Source: JAVVRP01 sp036654655 (GTDB lineage Bacteria > Bacillota > Clostridia > Christensenellales > UBA1242). Taken from it: a stretch of DNA of 14,772 nt. The notes beneath the pieces were generated by a model. The model saw only the letters and a list, made by a program, of their open reading frames with translations. It was not told where the DNA came from and did no database searches. The stretch spans positions 1 to 14,772 of the forward strand of contig JAVVRP010000015.1 of assembly GCA_036654655.1 (NCBI GenBank), given 5' to 3'. A program made the position numbers and the translations under genes. This document shows, one piece after another, positions 14,658-14,772 of the stretch. Positions within the stretch are counted from its first letter, which is position 1; the number at the start of each line of letters is the position of its first letter.

Positions 14658-14772
14658 TTATGAACCAATTGCACCAATTTTGCTTTCATACGTAGTCCAA
14701 TTTGTTGCAGATTTATATTCTTCCACCTTGCCACTTGGCACTTTAATTTTCAAGTCTGCATGGCAACTCAAA
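14658..14772 (-). CDS. Leucine-rich-repeat (BspA-like) surface protein, C-terminal end (partial)
   Basis: Reading in from the right edge, 37 codons and a TAA stop are open on the minus strand, ending in residues IKVPSGKVEEYKSATNW and TTYESKIGAIGS. The pattern I-x-VP-x3-V-x-x-YK-x-ATNW-x-x-Y-x-x-K-I is the characteristic last repeat of LRR_5/BspA-type cell-surface proteins (IYVPAxxVDAYKAATNWSxYADKI). These are often very large secreted proteins of gut Clostridia and Bacteroidetes. The N-terminal part lies outside the window, so signal peptide and anchoring cannot be judged. Confidence 0.7.
   Translation of the reverse strand, partial: LSCHADLKIKVPSGKVEEYKSATNWTTYESKIGAIGS

Overview
The window reads as chromosomal DNA of an AT-rich, endospore-forming low-GC Gram-positive, probably a Clostridia-class bacterium from an uncultured lineage. 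The evidence is a complete tricistronic GerA/GerB/GerC-type spore germinant receptor operon, a DnaD-family/DnaI-type helicase-loading gene pair, FtsH and CvpA, AAGGAGG-type ribosome binding sites, many TTG-start or overlapping ATGA gene junctions, and ordinary use of TGA as stop. I cannot name a genus from sequence alone.

Layout. Positions 1-1336 (minus strand) are the 5' part of a 23S rRNA gene that runs off the left edge. Upstream of it there is no 16S gene and no tRNA. Instead about 450 bp hold a structured leader, three 10-bp direct repeats and two candidate sigma-A promoters, followed by a protein gene (1789-2709, minus) for an ArsP_2-type heavy-metal/manganese permease. This suggests an unlinked 23S gene. 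The permease is divergent from a DnaD-domain protein (2810-4252) and an AAA+ helicase loader (4249-5175). These are followed by the germinant receptor operon gerA-gerB-gerC (5234-8957), which has a candidate forespore sigma-G promoter in the 46-bp gap before it. Next come an unrecognised beta-solenoid protein built on a strict 17-residue repeat (9065-9913) and a small HD-domain hydrolase (9944-10522), closed by an intrinsic terminator at 10579-10618.

The right part is on the minus strand. CvpA-family protein (13719-14426) is followed by FtsH with an unusual long C-terminal tail (11292-13628) and a small membrane-anchored hypothetical protein (10667-11230). At the right edge lies the 3' end of a leucine-rich-repeat (BspA-like) surface protein (14658-14772, minus). 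Between it and cvpA a compact pair of hairpins ends in a plus-strand terminator that belongs to no visible gene.

Functionally the window mixes housekeeping (ribosome, replication initiation, membrane proteolysis) with sporulation. Several vegetative promoters share an extended -10 element, (T/A)GTG-n-TATA(A/C)T, which gives a consistent view of promoter architecture here. The points most worth following up are the apparently free-standing 23S gene with its own promoters, the 17-residue beta-solenoid protein, the FtsH tail with SHOCT-like and AT-hook-like motifs, the DnaD protein with four DDBH2-like repeats, the GerC-like subunit without a lipobox cysteine, the apparently leaderless permease mRNA, and the orphan hairpin/terminator unit at 14543-14618.
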